Part shown: piece after piece, positions 24,919 to 33,367 of the stretch
Numbering within the stretch: the first letter of the stretch is position 1
Layout of the letters: each line of letters opens with the position of its first letter
Source of the DNA: Rhodoplanes serenus
Lineage (GTDB): Bacteria > Pseudomonadota > Alphaproteobacteria > Rhizobiales > Xanthobacteraceae
DNA length: 35,909 nucleotides
Direction: 5' to 3'
Assembly (NCBI GenBank): GCA_945897515.1
Contig: CAMDFO010000044.1
Location: forward strand, 1-35,909
Program-made: the position numbers and the translations under genes
The notes under the pieces: generated by a model
The model's database searches: none
What the model saw: only the letters and a program-made list of their open reading frames with translations
What the model was told of the DNA's origin: nothing

Positions 24919-26067
24919 ATGAACATCGACAAAGCGGTCAACATTTCCGATCTTGGGCGGCTCGCGCAACGCAGGCTGCCCAAGGTCATTTTCGATTTTC
25001 TCGACGGAGGCGCCGAAGACGAGATCACGCTTCGGGCCAACCGCGAGGGGTTCGACCGTTATCGGTTCCGACCGCGGCTTTTGACCGCGAACGCCAAACG
25101 CGATCTTTCCGTCACGCTGTTTGGCGAGACATTCAAAGTTCCGTTCATGATCGGTCCGACCGGGCTGAATGGAATTCACTGGCGTCACGCCGATATCGCT
25201 CTGGCGAAAGCGGCGGCGGATGCGGGCGCTGGCTTCACGCTGTCGACTGCTTCCACCTCGTCGATCGAGGAGGTTGGAGCGAGCACATCCGGCATCAAGT
25301 GGTTTCAGCTCTATCCCTGGGCGGATCGTGCGTTTTGCGCGCGCCTGATCGAGCGCGCGAAGGCTTCCGGCTACAAGGCGCTGCTGGTTACGGTGGACTC
25401 GGTCAACGCCGGCCGCCGCGAGCGTGATGCACGCAACCGCTTCGCCCACGAGGTCACGTTGACGCCGTCGGTGGTGCTGGACGGGCTGATGCATCCGGAT
25501 TGGTTGTTCTCGGTCTGGGTCGGCGGCGGAGGCATGCCGAAAATGCCAAACGTCGCGGAGTTTCTTCCGCCCGGTGCGAATGCTGCTGCAATGGCCGAAT
25601 TTACCCGGTCCCGGCGCAACCCGATGCTCAGTTGGGATGACATGGCCTTTCTCAAGCGCGAATGGGGGGGCCCTATGTTGATCAAAGGTGTCCTCACCGC
25701 AGAAGATGCGCGGCTCGCGCGCGAGGCCGGCGCCGATGGCGTCGTGGTGTCCAACCATGGTGGCCGTCAGCTCGACGGTTCGCTGGCGACGATCGAAGCG
25801 TTGCCCGAGGTGGTCGAGGCGGCGGGCGACGCTGTCGTGATGATCGACGGGGGCTTCCGGCGCGGCTCCGATATCGTGAAGGCGCTGGCGCTCGGCGCCA
25901 AGGGCGTGCTGCTGGGGCGGGCGACGCTTTACGGCGTCGCGGCGGCGGGCCAGCCGGGCGCGGCGCGGGCACTGTCGATCCTGCAGGCTGAGGTCGACCG
26001 CGTTCTAGCGCTGCTCGGGTGTCACTCCGTTGCCGAACTCGGACGCCATCATATTGCGGAGGTTTGA
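24919..26067 (+). CDS. FMN-dependent alpha-hydroxy-acid oxidase/dehydrogenase
   Basis: The 382-residue protein is of the lactate/glycolate oxidase and mandelate dehydrogenase family. Conserved sites are FDFLDGGAEDE near the N-terminus, IGPTGLNGIHW, FQLYPW (Y132), GRRERDARN, LIKGVLT (FMN-contacting K256), and SNHGGRQLDG with catalytic H280 and substrate-binding R283. It oxidises an L-2-hydroxy acid to the 2-oxo acid. GGGLN-type oxidase or membrane-segment features that would separate oxidase from dehydrogenase are not evident. The start is uncertain: ATG 24919 is used, GTG 24904 is in frame, and neither has a clear site. It follows the Bug receptor, suggesting the imported acid carries or acquires an alpha-hydroxyl. 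Confidence 0.88.
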   Translation: MNIDKAVNISDLGRLAQRRLPKVIFDFLDGGAEDEITLRANREGFDRYRFRPRLLTANAKRDLSVTLFGETFKVPFMIGPTGLNGIHWRHADIALAKAAADAGAGFTLSTASTSSIEEVGASTSGIKWFQLYPWADRAFCARLIERAKASGYKALLVTVDSVNAGRRERDARNRFAHEVTLTPSVVLDGLMHPDWLFSVWVGGGGMPKMPNVAEFLPPGANAAAMAEFTRSRRNPMLSWDDMAFLKREWGGPMLIKGVLTAEDARLAREAGADGVVVSNHGGRQLDGSLATIEALPEVVEAAGDAVVMIDGGFRRGSDIVKALALGAKGVLLGRATLYGVAAAGQPGAARALSILQAEVDRVLALLGCHSVAELGRHHIAEV

Positions 26068-26157
26068 CCCAAGCGCCGGTGGCATGGTCCGCAATGCCGG
26101 CCTCTGGCAAATTGATCCGGTCGGGTGGTTGCCGGAATTTGGAATGAGAGAAGTCCC

Positions 26158-27066
26158 ATGACTGACAAGATCGCCGTCGGCATCGTCTCGCGTACGTTTT
26201 TCAACATGCCGTACTGGATTGCGATCGAAAACGGCTTCTTCAACGACGAGGGTCTTGAGCCCGAAACCACGATGTACGGCAACGCCTCGCAGGTCCCACC
26301 GCTGCTCGACGGCAACTTGAAGGTGGTGCTTGGAACACCGGAGGCTGCGTTGCAGAACGCGGCCAGCGGCGGGCCGATACGGCTCATTGCAGGCAACACC
26401 GGCAAGCTCACGCACTCGCTGATCGCAAGGCCGGCCTTCATCCGCGTCGAGGATCTGAAGGGCGGCACCATCGGCATCCTGAACATGACCGAAGGCACGT
26501 TCTTCCAGATCAGGGAAATGCTGGCCGCGCACGGGCTGCATTATCCTGCCGACTACAACGTGAAAGAGACCGGGGGCGTGCCGCCTCGCCACAAGGCGTT
26601 GCTCGAAGGCTCGATCGACGCGGGCCTGCAATCGGTTCCCTGGAATTATGTCGCTGAGGATGCGGGCCTGCGTAAGCTCGGCGATATCATCGACTATGTG
26701 CCGGACTGGCAGTTCGTCTCGATTAACGCCAACAATGACTGGGCGGCGCACAATCGTGACGTGGTCGTCAGGTTCTTGCGATCTATCGTTCGTGCGACCG
26801 GGTGGTTCTATGCCAATCGGGCGGCATCCGCGAAAATCGCGGAGCGCGAGCTGCCCGCCCCGCTCGCTCATGCCGAACGTGCATGGGACCACTACACCCG
26901 GACCGATGCGCTGACGCGCGATGTCACGGTCAATACCAGAGGACTGGAAAAGGTTATCGCGACGCTGCTCGCAGCCGATCTCCTTCCTCGCTCGGCGTCG
27001 ACACAGGTGTCATCATATGTTGTCGATGACTATCTCCGTGAAGCGAAACGAAGCCTTTCAACCTAG
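26158..27066 (+). CDS. NMT1/THI5-like ligand-binding protein without signal peptide
   Basis: The 302-residue protein shares with the 22200-23090 product the segments PYWIA...GFF.DEG, G..P.R...LL...IDAGLQ..P and a D.QF..(I/L)NAN..WAA block, so the two are paralogues. It also has GNLKVVLGTPEAALQNAASGG and VEDLKGGTIGILNMTEGT, as in NMT1/SsuA-type binding proteins. It starts MTDKIAVGIVSRTFF with no leader. GAGAGAAG just upstream supports ATG 26158. No ABC permease or ATPase gene is nearby. A cytoplasmic binding or catalytic role is therefore more likely than transport. Confidence 0.82.
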   Translation: MTDKIAVGIVSRTFFNMPYWIAIENGFFNDEGLEPETTMYGNASQVPPLLDGNLKVVLGTPEAALQNAASGGPIRLIAGNTGKLTHSLIARPAFIRVEDLKGGTIGILNMTEGTFFQIREMLAAHGLHYPADYNVKETGGVPPRHKALLEGSIDAGLQSVPWNYVAEDAGLRKLGDIIDYVPDWQFVSINANNDWAAHNRDVVVRFLRSIVRATGWFYANRAASAKIAERELPAPLAHAERAWDHYTRTDALTRDVTVNTRGLEKVIATLLAADLLPRSASTQVSSYVVDDYLREAKRSLST

Positions 27067-27106
27067 CAAACGGTCGCGAGCAAGCTGAGAATTTTGGGAG
27101 GCAAGA

Positions 27107-27940
27107 ATGGGTGAATGGAAGCGCGCCGATCCGACCGGCGAACTGCCGCGCGTCGTCACCCCGAATCTGCTTTGGACCGGCGGTTGTCTCAGCATCGAAT
27201 ACCAGGGAGAACTCGCCCATGGGCACTTCTCCACTTATGTGGTGCGCGGCAGCGAAAAGGCGATGCTGGTCGACACCGGCCATGCCAGCCATTGGAGCGC
27301 GGCGGAAAAGCACGTTGAGGATTTTCTCGGCGATCGTCCGCTCGACTACATCTTCCCGACTCACGGAGAGTTTCCGCACGGCGGGCTGGTCGCGCATTGG
27401 ATGAAGAAGTATCCGAATGCGATTTGCGTCGGCGATCTGCCGGAATATCCGCTGTACTGGCCGCACTTGGCGGATCGCATGCGCCAGATCAAGGTCGGCG
27501 ACGAGATTGATCTCGGCGATCGTAAGATGGTGTTCGTGCCGGCGATCTGGCGCGACCTCACGACGCTTTGGGCTTTCGAAACGACGGGGCGCGTATTGTT
27601 TGTGTCCGACGGCTTCGCGTATCTGCACTACCATAAAGCCGGACACTGCGATTTCATGACCAGCGAGCACGCCCCACCGGACGTCAAGCTGATCCAGTTT
27701 TTTAACGAACGGGCGCTTCGATGGACACGGTACACCGACACGCGCGAGACCTTCGCCGATCTGGACGAGATGCTGCGCCGGCTGAATCCGTTGATGATCG
27801 CTGCCGCCCACGGAGGCGTCATCGACACCACGGCGGAGATGATCCCGCTGGTCAAGGACGGAATGCTGATGGGGCAATCGGGCGCGCCGGCGACGATCGT
27901 CAAGATGCCCGCGAAAGACAAGGCGCCCACAACGGCATAG
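27107..27940 (+). CDS. Metallo-beta-lactamase-fold protein, ODP-like, partial metal site
   Basis: The 277-residue protein has the MBL fold: a first strand pair LLWTGGCLSIEYQG, VDTGHASHW, the motif THGEFPHGG (H86, E88, H91), FVSDGF (D168) and IAAAHGGVID (H235). HxExxH recalls the HxExDH motif of flavodiiron/ODP-type MBL domains, but the Asp is Pro, and the expected His in the next block appears replaced by Asp (GDLPEY). One metal site may remain. A GGGAGG site precedes ATG 27107. It is followed 31 bases later by a second, more degenerate homologue, and the two may form a heterodimer. Confidence 0.8.
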   Translation: MGEWKRADPTGELPRVVTPNLLWTGGCLSIEYQGELAHGHFSTYVVRGSEKAMLVDTGHASHWSAAEKHVEDFLGDRPLDYIFPTHGEFPHGGLVAHWMKKYPNAICVGDLPEYPLYWPHLADRMRQIKVGDEIDLGDRKMVFVPAIWRDLTTLWAFETTGRVLFVSDGFAYLHYHKAGHCDFMTSEHAPPDVKLIQFFNERALRWTRYTDTRETFADLDEMLRRLNPLMIAAAHGGVIDTTAEMIPLVKDGMLMGQSGAPATIVKMPAKDKAPTTA

Positions 27941-27971
27941 CAGCGGGTTTGCTGCACGAGGAGCGACGCAC

Positions 27972-28895
27972 TTGAACATGCATGACCCGTCACGTCCCGG
28001 CCTTCCGGCGTCCGTTACGGAAATCTGTCCGGGGGCGATCTACTCGTTGGGAGGCGTTCTGCCGGCCGACGCGCGCCTCGCTGCGTGGATCCCGAGGGAC
28101 GTCCGCGGCTTCATCCCGTTCCAATGCTACGTGCTGCGTGACGGCGGACAGTTCCTGATGCTGGACGGCGGGCTTCCGGTCCATCGCGACGAGGTCCGGG
28201 CCGGCATTCAGGCGTTGGTTGGCGAAAGCCACGAGCGGCGCTTCATGATGACGCGGCGCGAACTCGACACCATCATGAACTTGCCGTGGATCGCGCACGA
28301 TTTCCAGTTCCAAACGCTCTACTGCGGCGGCGACCTGAGCCCGATCGATTTCTTTGAGAAGATGGACGATGCCAATATCGACGCGCACATCAAAACGCTG
28401 GTCGACACGCCGTTTGAGTTCCTGAAGCCGGGCCCGGTCGGCAAGGTCGGAAAACTCGAACTGGAGATGTTGCGCAGTCCCCTGATGGTGCTCCCCACTT
28501 TCTGGTTTTACGAAAAGACAACGCGCACGCTTTTCACGTCCGACTGCTGGGGGTTTCTCCCGCAGCCGAGTTCAGGCGGTCCGCGCGTCCGGACGCCGTC
28601 GAATGAGGAAATCACCGGCGAGCGCATCGAGAAATTCCTCAGCGTGAAATTCGACTGGCTGGCTTCGATCGACAACACACCGCTCTCACGCGACTTGGAG
28701 AATGTGTTCGATGGTCGGCCAGTCGACCGGATATGCCCGAATTTCGGTTGCGTGATTGAAGGCCGAGCGGCAGTCGACCGTGTGGTCGAGCAGACGTTGC
28801 TGACGTTGCAGACCATGGCGAAGATACCGCGATCGAGTACCCTGGCGGGATGGAATTACCAACCGGAATCTCCTAGCGGAGCCGGACAACAGTAA
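27972..28895 (+). CDS. Metallo-beta-lactamase-fold protein with lost metal ligands
   Basis: The 307-residue protein resembles the preceding MBL-fold product in outline: CYVLRDGGQFLMLDGGLPVH, a position-equivalent block RRELDTIMNLPWI, LFTSDCWGF and ICPNFGCVI. At the HxExDH position it reads RRELDT, so E97 and D99 remain but both His are gone. The later His of the AHG block is also absent. Metal binding and hydrolysis are therefore unlikely, and a structural or regulatory partner role is possible. TTG 27972 is chosen as start because GAGGAG lies 8 bases upstream. ATG 27978 would be 14 bases away. Confidence 0.75.
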   Translation: MNMHDPSRPGLPASVTEICPGAIYSLGGVLPADARLAAWIPRDVRGFIPFQCYVLRDGGQFLMLDGGLPVHRDEVRAGIQALVGESHERRFMMTRRELDTIMNLPWIAHDFQFQTLYCGGDLSPIDFFEKMDDANIDAHIKTLVDTPFEFLKPGPVGKVGKLELEMLRSPLMVLPTFWFYEKTTRTLFTSDCWGFLPQPSSGGPRVRTPSNEEITGERIEKFLSVKFDWLASIDNTPLSRDLENVFDGRPVDRICPNFGCVIEGRAAVDRVVEQTLLTLQTMAKIPRSSTLAGWNYQPESPSGAGQQ

Positions 28896-28911
28896 CGAGG
28901 GGAGGAATGTG

Positions 28912-29883
28912 ATGTTGCGGCGTCTCATCGTGGCGGCGGCGCTGTGCGCTGGGGTGGCTTGGAGCGGAAACGCCGCGGCCCAGGCCGACAGCTTTCCCAA
29001 CAACACGGTCAAGATCGTGGTCCCGACCGCGCCGGGGGGGCCGCTCGATGTTCTCGGCCGCCTGATAACGCCGCGGCTGCGCCAGATCTGGGGGCAGTCG
29101 GTCATCATCGAAAATCGGCCTGGCGGTGCGCTGATGATCGGCGCCAACGCCGTCGCAAAGGCTTCACCGGATGGCTACACATTGCTGTTGTCCAACGATG
29201 GCCCGATCACCATCAACCCCAATCTCTACAAGAAGATGCCGTACGATCCGAAAAAGGAGTTGGCTCCCGTCACGAACGTGGTGGACGCGCCATTCGTTCT
29301 GGTTGTGAACGCGGCAGTGCCGGCAAAATCTGTCGCCGAGTTCGTCGCGCTGGCCAAGTCGACCCCGGGCAAGATCAATTTTGCGTCGGGCGGCAACACC
29401 TCGCGGCTGGCGGCAGAGTTGTTCCGGCTGTCTGCCGGCATCGAAGTCGTCAACGTGCCCTACAATGGCAGCGGGCAAGCCATTCTCGGCGTCGTCGGCG
29501 GCGAGGTACACATGATGATCGACGGCATCACTTCGTCACTGCCGCATGTGATGTCGGGCAAGCTGCGGGCGCTTGGCGTCGGCACCCAATCCCGCCTCAA
29601 GGAACTGCCCGATATTCCGACTGTCGCGGAGACGATTCCCGGCTATATCGGCAAGACTTGGCTGGGGCTGTTCGCCCCCGCCGGCACGCCGCGGGACATC
29701 GTCGACAAGATCCAGGCCTCCATCGCCAAGGTCTTGCAAGAGCCGGAGCTGCGTGAGCGGCTGGTGGCATTGGGCATGTACCCGGTTGCCAACGCGCCGT
29801 CGGAGTTTGCGGCGTTTCTCGATGCCGACACGCGGCAATGGGAACGCGTCATCCGCGACGCCAAGATTGAAAGGCTGGAGTAG
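28912..29883 (+). CDS. Bug/TctC-family solute-binding protein
   Basis: The 323-residue protein has a signal peptide (MLRRLIVAAALCAGVAWSGNAAA). Its family blocks are VKIVVPTAPGGPLD, IIENRPGGALMIGANAVAKA, SPDGYTLLLS, NVPYNGSGQAILGVVGGEV and APAGTPRDIVDKIQASI. It is the second Bug receptor of this operon. ATG 28912 lies 6 bases after GGAGG, and GTG 28909 is an alternative. Its AVAKASPDGYT block shows what the frameshifted copy at 960-1924 should read. Confidence 0.92.
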   Translation: MLRRLIVAAALCAGVAWSGNAAAQADSFPNNTVKIVVPTAPGGPLDVLGRLITPRLRQIWGQSVIIENRPGGALMIGANAVAKASPDGYTLLLSNDGPITINPNLYKKMPYDPKKELAPVTNVVDAPFVLVVNAAVPAKSVAEFVALAKSTPGKINFASGGNTSRLAAELFRLSAGIEVVNVPYNGSGQAILGVVGGEVHMMIDGITSSLPHVMSGKLRALGVGTQSRLKELPDIPTVAETIPGYIGKTWLGLFAPAGTPRDIVDKIQASIAKVLQEPELRERLVALGMYPVANAPSEFAAFLDADTRQWERVIRDAKIERLE

Positions 29884-29912
29884 GCGATGCTCAAGACTTG
29901 CCTGAGGGGATG

Positions 29913-31013
29913 ATGGTGATCGCGGACGACCGCAAAGCGCGTCTCATCGAGGCCATGGCGGAAGCAGGTCTCGACGTGCTGCTGGTCTACGGCAACGCAT
30001 GGCAAGGCGATTACCTGCGCTACGCCACCGACTTCGGCATTCTCGAAGGACAGGCGCTGGCGTTCGTCCGCAACGATGGCCACGTCACGCTCTATCTCGA
30101 TAGCCCGATCGAAGTCGACCGTGCGCAGTTGGATTGTCCCGGCGTCGAGGCGATCCACGCGCCCGATCTCATCGCCGAGGTCGACGGTGCGTTGGACCGA
30201 TTGCGGAACCAACGGATCGGCGCCGCGCCGCAGCGCCTTCTGCCTCGCCGGATCGCGGCGCGAGCCAGGGACCTCAACCTCAGCGATCAAACCTCCTTTG
30301 TCGATCGCCTGCTCATGGGCAAGATGGAATCCGAGATCGCCGCGACCCGCCGCGCGGCGAAGGTTGCCGACGAAGGTTATCGGGTGTTCATGAACGCGGC
30401 GCGCCCAGGACGCGCCGACTATGAGTTGATCGCCGAAACGGAGGCCTTTTTCCGAGCCAATGGCGTCGACGACAATTTCCAGATCATCGGCGTTGGCGGC
30501 GTCGAAGTCCGCGGCATGACCCCTCCTGGCGGTAAGCGATTGAAGCGCGGAGACATGGTGACGACCGAGCTGACGCCTTGCGTCGACGGTTACTACGCTC
30601 AGATATGTCGCACGCTGGTGGTCGGCGAACCCAGTCCGGAACAGCGCGCCGCGCATGCGCTCTATCGCGAGTCGATGGAAGCGGGAATTGCCGTGGTGCG
30701 CGACGGCATCGTCGCCGCCGACATCGCCCGCGCGGAGAACGACGTGTTTCGCAAGCATGGCCTGGGCGAATACACCACCAGCGAATACACAAGGGTGCGC
30801 GGACACGGCATGGGATTGTTTGCCGACACCAAGCCGCATCTGCTGGAGAACGTGACCACACGGATCGATGCTGGCATGACGTTGATCGTGCATCCCAACA
30901 CCTATCATCCGGCGGTGGGATATCTCGTCCTTGGCGACGCCGTGGTGGTGACGAAGGACGGCTGCGAGGTGCTGACCGGCACTCCGCGCGAGCTTTTCAG
31001 CGTTCCGGCGTGA
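29913..31013 (+). CDS. Creatinase/M24 pita-bread-fold protein lacking metal ligands
   Basis: The 366-residue protein has a creatinase N-terminal domain (about 1-135) and an M24 pita-bread domain. GYYAQICRTLVVGEPS, RGHGMGLF and DAGMTLIVHPNTYHPAVG align with the GYxSDxTRTxxVG, GHGIGL and NPGMxxTIEPG blocks of Xaa-Pro peptidases. Of the five metal ligands only H298 is kept. The two Asp are E219 and Q230, one Glu is H327, and the last is G341. It is probably not a metallopeptidase. Creatinase itself works without metal, so a metal-free C-N hydrolase is possible. ATG 29913 is chosen for its spacing from GAGG, with ATG 29910 and TTG 29898 as alternatives. Confidence 0.8.
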   Translation: MVIADDRKARLIEAMAEAGLDVLLVYGNAWQGDYLRYATDFGILEGQALAFVRNDGHVTLYLDSPIEVDRAQLDCPGVEAIHAPDLIAEVDGALDRLRNQRIGAAPQRLLPRRIAARARDLNLSDQTSFVDRLLMGKMESEIAATRRAAKVADEGYRVFMNAARPGRADYELIAETEAFFRANGVDDNFQIIGVGGVEVRGMTPPGGKRLKRGDMVTTELTPCVDGYYAQICRTLVVGEPSPEQRAAHALYRESMEAGIAVVRDGIVAADIARAENDVFRKHGLGEYTTSEYTRVRGHGMGLFADTKPHLLENVTTRIDAGMTLIVHPNTYHPAVGYLVLGDAVVVTKDGCEVLTGTPRELFSVPA

Positions 31014-31026
31014 TCGGGTAAAGCCC

Positions 31027-32091
31027 ATGCGCCGCGGCTTGATGGAGTGGGACCCGCAGGAGCTGCCGGTCGACGTGCTCGACGCGCGGATCGCCCGGTT
31101 GCGCGGCGTGATGAAGTCCGCTGGCCTCGACGCCTTCATCGTTTACACCAACCTCGTGCGGCCAAGCGCCGTGACCCATCTGACCGGCTTCACGCCGTAT
31201 TGGTCCGAAGGATTGCTACTGGTGCCGATGACCGGGCGATTGGTTTTTGCCACCGCATTGTCGAACCGCGTGGCCGACTGGATACGGTCGACCAATCCGG
31301 TCAGCGAGGTGACCAGCACACCCAGGCCCGGAACGCTGCTGGGCGAACGGCTGGCCAAGGACACCGCTGTCAAACGGGTCGGTCTTCTTGAACTGGATGC
31401 CATGCCCTCGGAACTTGCGGACCATCTTGCGGCCGCCGCGCCAGCAGTCGAATGGATCGATGGAAGCGCTCTGTTCGCAACGCTCCGCCGCGGCGTCGAT
31501 GCGGTCGAGCAGGCGATGCTGGCGCGTGCCGATGCGATTGCGGTCGCAGCGCTCGATCGGGTGAAAGAGGAAGCGGTTTCGGACGCTGGCGCTCTGGCTG
31601 GGCTGGTTGAAAAGAATGCGCGGCTGGCCGGCGCCGAAGAGGCGTATATCGCCGTCGCGCCCGATCTCGCCGCCGACCGCCGGTTCAACCGCATCTCGAA
31701 GCCCACGCCGCTGTCGGATCGTTTCGCGGTTCGGGGATCGGTCTCGTACAAGGGGAGCTGGGTTCGCCGCACGCGGACGTTTGCCGCGGACGACGCCACT
31801 CGACGCGCCAACGTGTGGTTCGACGATCTCGTCCGCAAGATCGACGCGGAAAGATCTTTCGCCGTGCAATTTGCGACTGGCGTCAGTGCATTGCCCGGCG
31901 CAACGATCGAAAGCTGGATGGCCGAAAGCTGTGTCGGCAGTTATCCGCTTTCCGTCGTTGCTTCGTCTCGCTTACCCACAAGCGACACGCCAATCGCCGG
32001 AAGTTTTTACGTGCTGACCGCCGAACTGCTGCTCGATGGTCGACGCTGGATCGGCAGCGCGCCGCTGATCGTCGGCAGGCCCTCGCTTTAG
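31027..32091 (+). CDS. Degenerate creatinase/M24-like protein, partner of the preceding gene
   Basis: The 354-residue protein has a creatinase-type N-terminal domain (LDARIARLRGVMKSAGLDAF, VTHLTGFTPYWSEGLLLVP, to about residue 160). Its C-terminal half is only faintly M24-like. RFAVRGSVSYKGSWVRRTRTF stands where the GxxxxGYxSDxTRTF strand would be, and IAGSFYVLTAELLLDGRRWIG near the end stands where the last metal strand would be. I see no conserved metal ligand. The gene lies 13 bases after the other creatinase-like gene, so a heterodimer with one active and one structural subunit is possible. It ends 16 bases before the converging NMT1-like gene. Confidence 0.7.
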   Translation: MRRGLMEWDPQELPVDVLDARIARLRGVMKSAGLDAFIVYTNLVRPSAVTHLTGFTPYWSEGLLLVPMTGRLVFATALSNRVADWIRSTNPVSEVTSTPRPGTLLGERLAKDTAVKRVGLLELDAMPSELADHLAAAAPAVEWIDGSALFATLRRGVDAVEQAMLARADAIAVAALDRVKEEAVSDAGALAGLVEKNARLAGAEEAYIAVAPDLAADRRFNRISKPTPLSDRFAVRGSVSYKGSWVRRTRTFAADDATRRANVWFDDLVRKIDAERSFAVQFATGVSALPGATIESWMAESCVGSYPLSVVASSRLPTSDTPIAGSFYVLTAELLLDGRRWIGSAPLIVGRPSL

Positions 32092-32107
32092 CTCCTCCTT
32101 GCCGCGG

Positions 32108-33082
32108 CTACATGCCGGCCTTCACTGGCAGGAACTGCGTGGTGAACATCACCTTGTCCTCCGGGATTTCCTTCAGCAGGCCCATCTCGAGGAACGACTG
32201 CTTGAGCACGGTGACCGCCTTCGGATCGAAGCTGAGGTCGGTGTTGAACACGCTCATCTGCTCGTCGTAGGCGCGCGCGGCGGTGGCCGGGCTGATGTTG
32301 ACCACCTTCGACGTGATCTCGACCGCCTTGGCCTTGTTGGCCTTCATGAACGCGATGGTGTCCTGCCAGCCTTGCAGGAACGCCTTCACCGCCTGCGGGC
32401 GCTTGGCGATCACGTCGTCGCGCACGAAGAACACGTGGGTGATGAAATGATCGACGAACGGCGCGGCGCCGGTGATGACGCGCCACTCCTTGGCCTCTTC
32501 GAGGTGATAGCCGACCTCCAGCGCGCCGATGTAGCCGTCGATCTGGCCGGTCTTGATCGCGGCGCGGGCGGGGGGCATGCCGCCGATCGGCACCGTGGTG
32601 ATGCCGGCCGGGCCCCAGCCCTTGAGATGGTTGATCCGCTTGCCGATCCAGTCGGTCAGCGAGCCGACCGTGGTGACGCCGAGCTTCTTGCCCTTGAGAT
32701 CGTCCACGGTCTTGATCGGCGAATCGTAGCCCACCATCACGGCCATGTTGCGGGGAATGCCGGCCATCGCCCCGACCGCCTTCGCCGGCACGCCCTTGAC
32801 CATGAAGGCCATGCCGGGTCCGCTGCCGATGCCGACGTCGATCGAGTCGGAGGTCAGCCCCTGCTGCATCCGGGCGTCGCCGTTGAATGCCGATGCTTCG
32901 ATCTCGACACCGTGTTTGGCGAAAATGCCGGTCTGGATGCCGACGTCGAGCGGGCTGAAGGTCCAGGCGAAGGCCACCGCCTTGCCGACGCGCAGCTTCT
33001 CGGCGGCGCTCGCAGGCGCGACCAGCGCCGCAACGGCAACCACAGCAACGCCGCTCAAAATGGCTCGGGCAGTGCGAAACAT
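32108..33082 (-). CDS. NMT1/SsuA-type ABC substrate-binding protein, secreted
   Basis: The 324-residue protein has a clear signal peptide (MFRTARAILSGVAVVAVAALVAPASA). The fold follows: LRVGKAVAFAWTFSPLDVGIQTGIF, VDDLKGKKLGVTTVGSLTDWIGKRI, and AAIKTGQIDGYIGALEVG. This matches periplasmic receptors of sulfonate/taurine/pyrimidine-type ABC importers. ATG 33082 is supported by GGGAGG 6-7 bases upstream, and further in-frame sequence is not needed. No permease or ATPase gene is adjacent. The divergent amidohydrolase gene may share its ligand. Codon use is more strongly G/C at third positions than in the operons to the left. Confidence 0.88.
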   Translation of the reverse strand: MFRTARAILSGVAVVAVAALVAPASAAEKLRVGKAVAFAWTFSPLDVGIQTGIFAKHGVEIEASAFNGDARMQQGLTSDSIDVGIGSGPGMAFMVKGVPAKAVGAMAGIPRNMAVMVGYDSPIKTVDDLKGKKLGVTTVGSLTDWIGKRINHLKGWGPAGITTVPIGGMPPARAAIKTGQIDGYIGALEVGYHLEEAKEWRVITGAAPFVDHFITHVFFVRDDVIAKRPQAVKAFLQGWQDTIAFMKANKAKAVEITSKVVNISPATAARAYDEQMSVFNTDLSFDPKAVTVLKQSFLEMGLLKEIPEDKVMFTTQFLPVKAGM

Positions 33083-33156
33083 GGCGTCCTCCCTGGGGCC
33101 GTCGAGACGCGGCCGTTGCCGGAAATCATCGCAGAAATGCCCCGCTGTTGCCATGC

Positions 33157-33264
33157 GTCATTCCGGGGCAGCCCGAAGGGCCGAACCCGGCAATCCAGGG
33201 CCACGCGCAGAATCTTTGTCTCTGGATTCCGGGCTCGCGAGCTTCGCTCGCGCCCCGGAATGAC
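33157..33264. repeat. REP-like palindromic element A
   Basis: The ends GTCATTCCGGGGC (33157-33169) and GCCCCGGAATGAC (33252-33264) are perfect inverted repeats. A second nested pair (CCCGGCAATCCAG / CTGGATTCCGGG) lies inside, and there is a small GCTCGCGAGC palindrome. Such mosaic palindromes are typical of dispersed extragenic repeats in Bradyrhizobium-group genomes. It lies in the space between the divergent binding-protein and amidohydrolase genes. Confidence 0.8.
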
Positions 33265-33367
33265 AGCGGAGATGGCGAGGCAGCCCCTTCAAACCGGACC
33301 CTTCATGCTCTAGAATCGCTGAATCAGCGGCCATATCCGGCGCGGCCGACCGCAAGGACATCGTGCC

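Noticed and set aside
33157..33264. Possible CRISPR or IS end at the GTCATTCCGGGGC palindrome
   Set aside because: There is a single mosaic palindrome with no spacer-repeat series and no transposase nearby. It fits a REP-like repeat.
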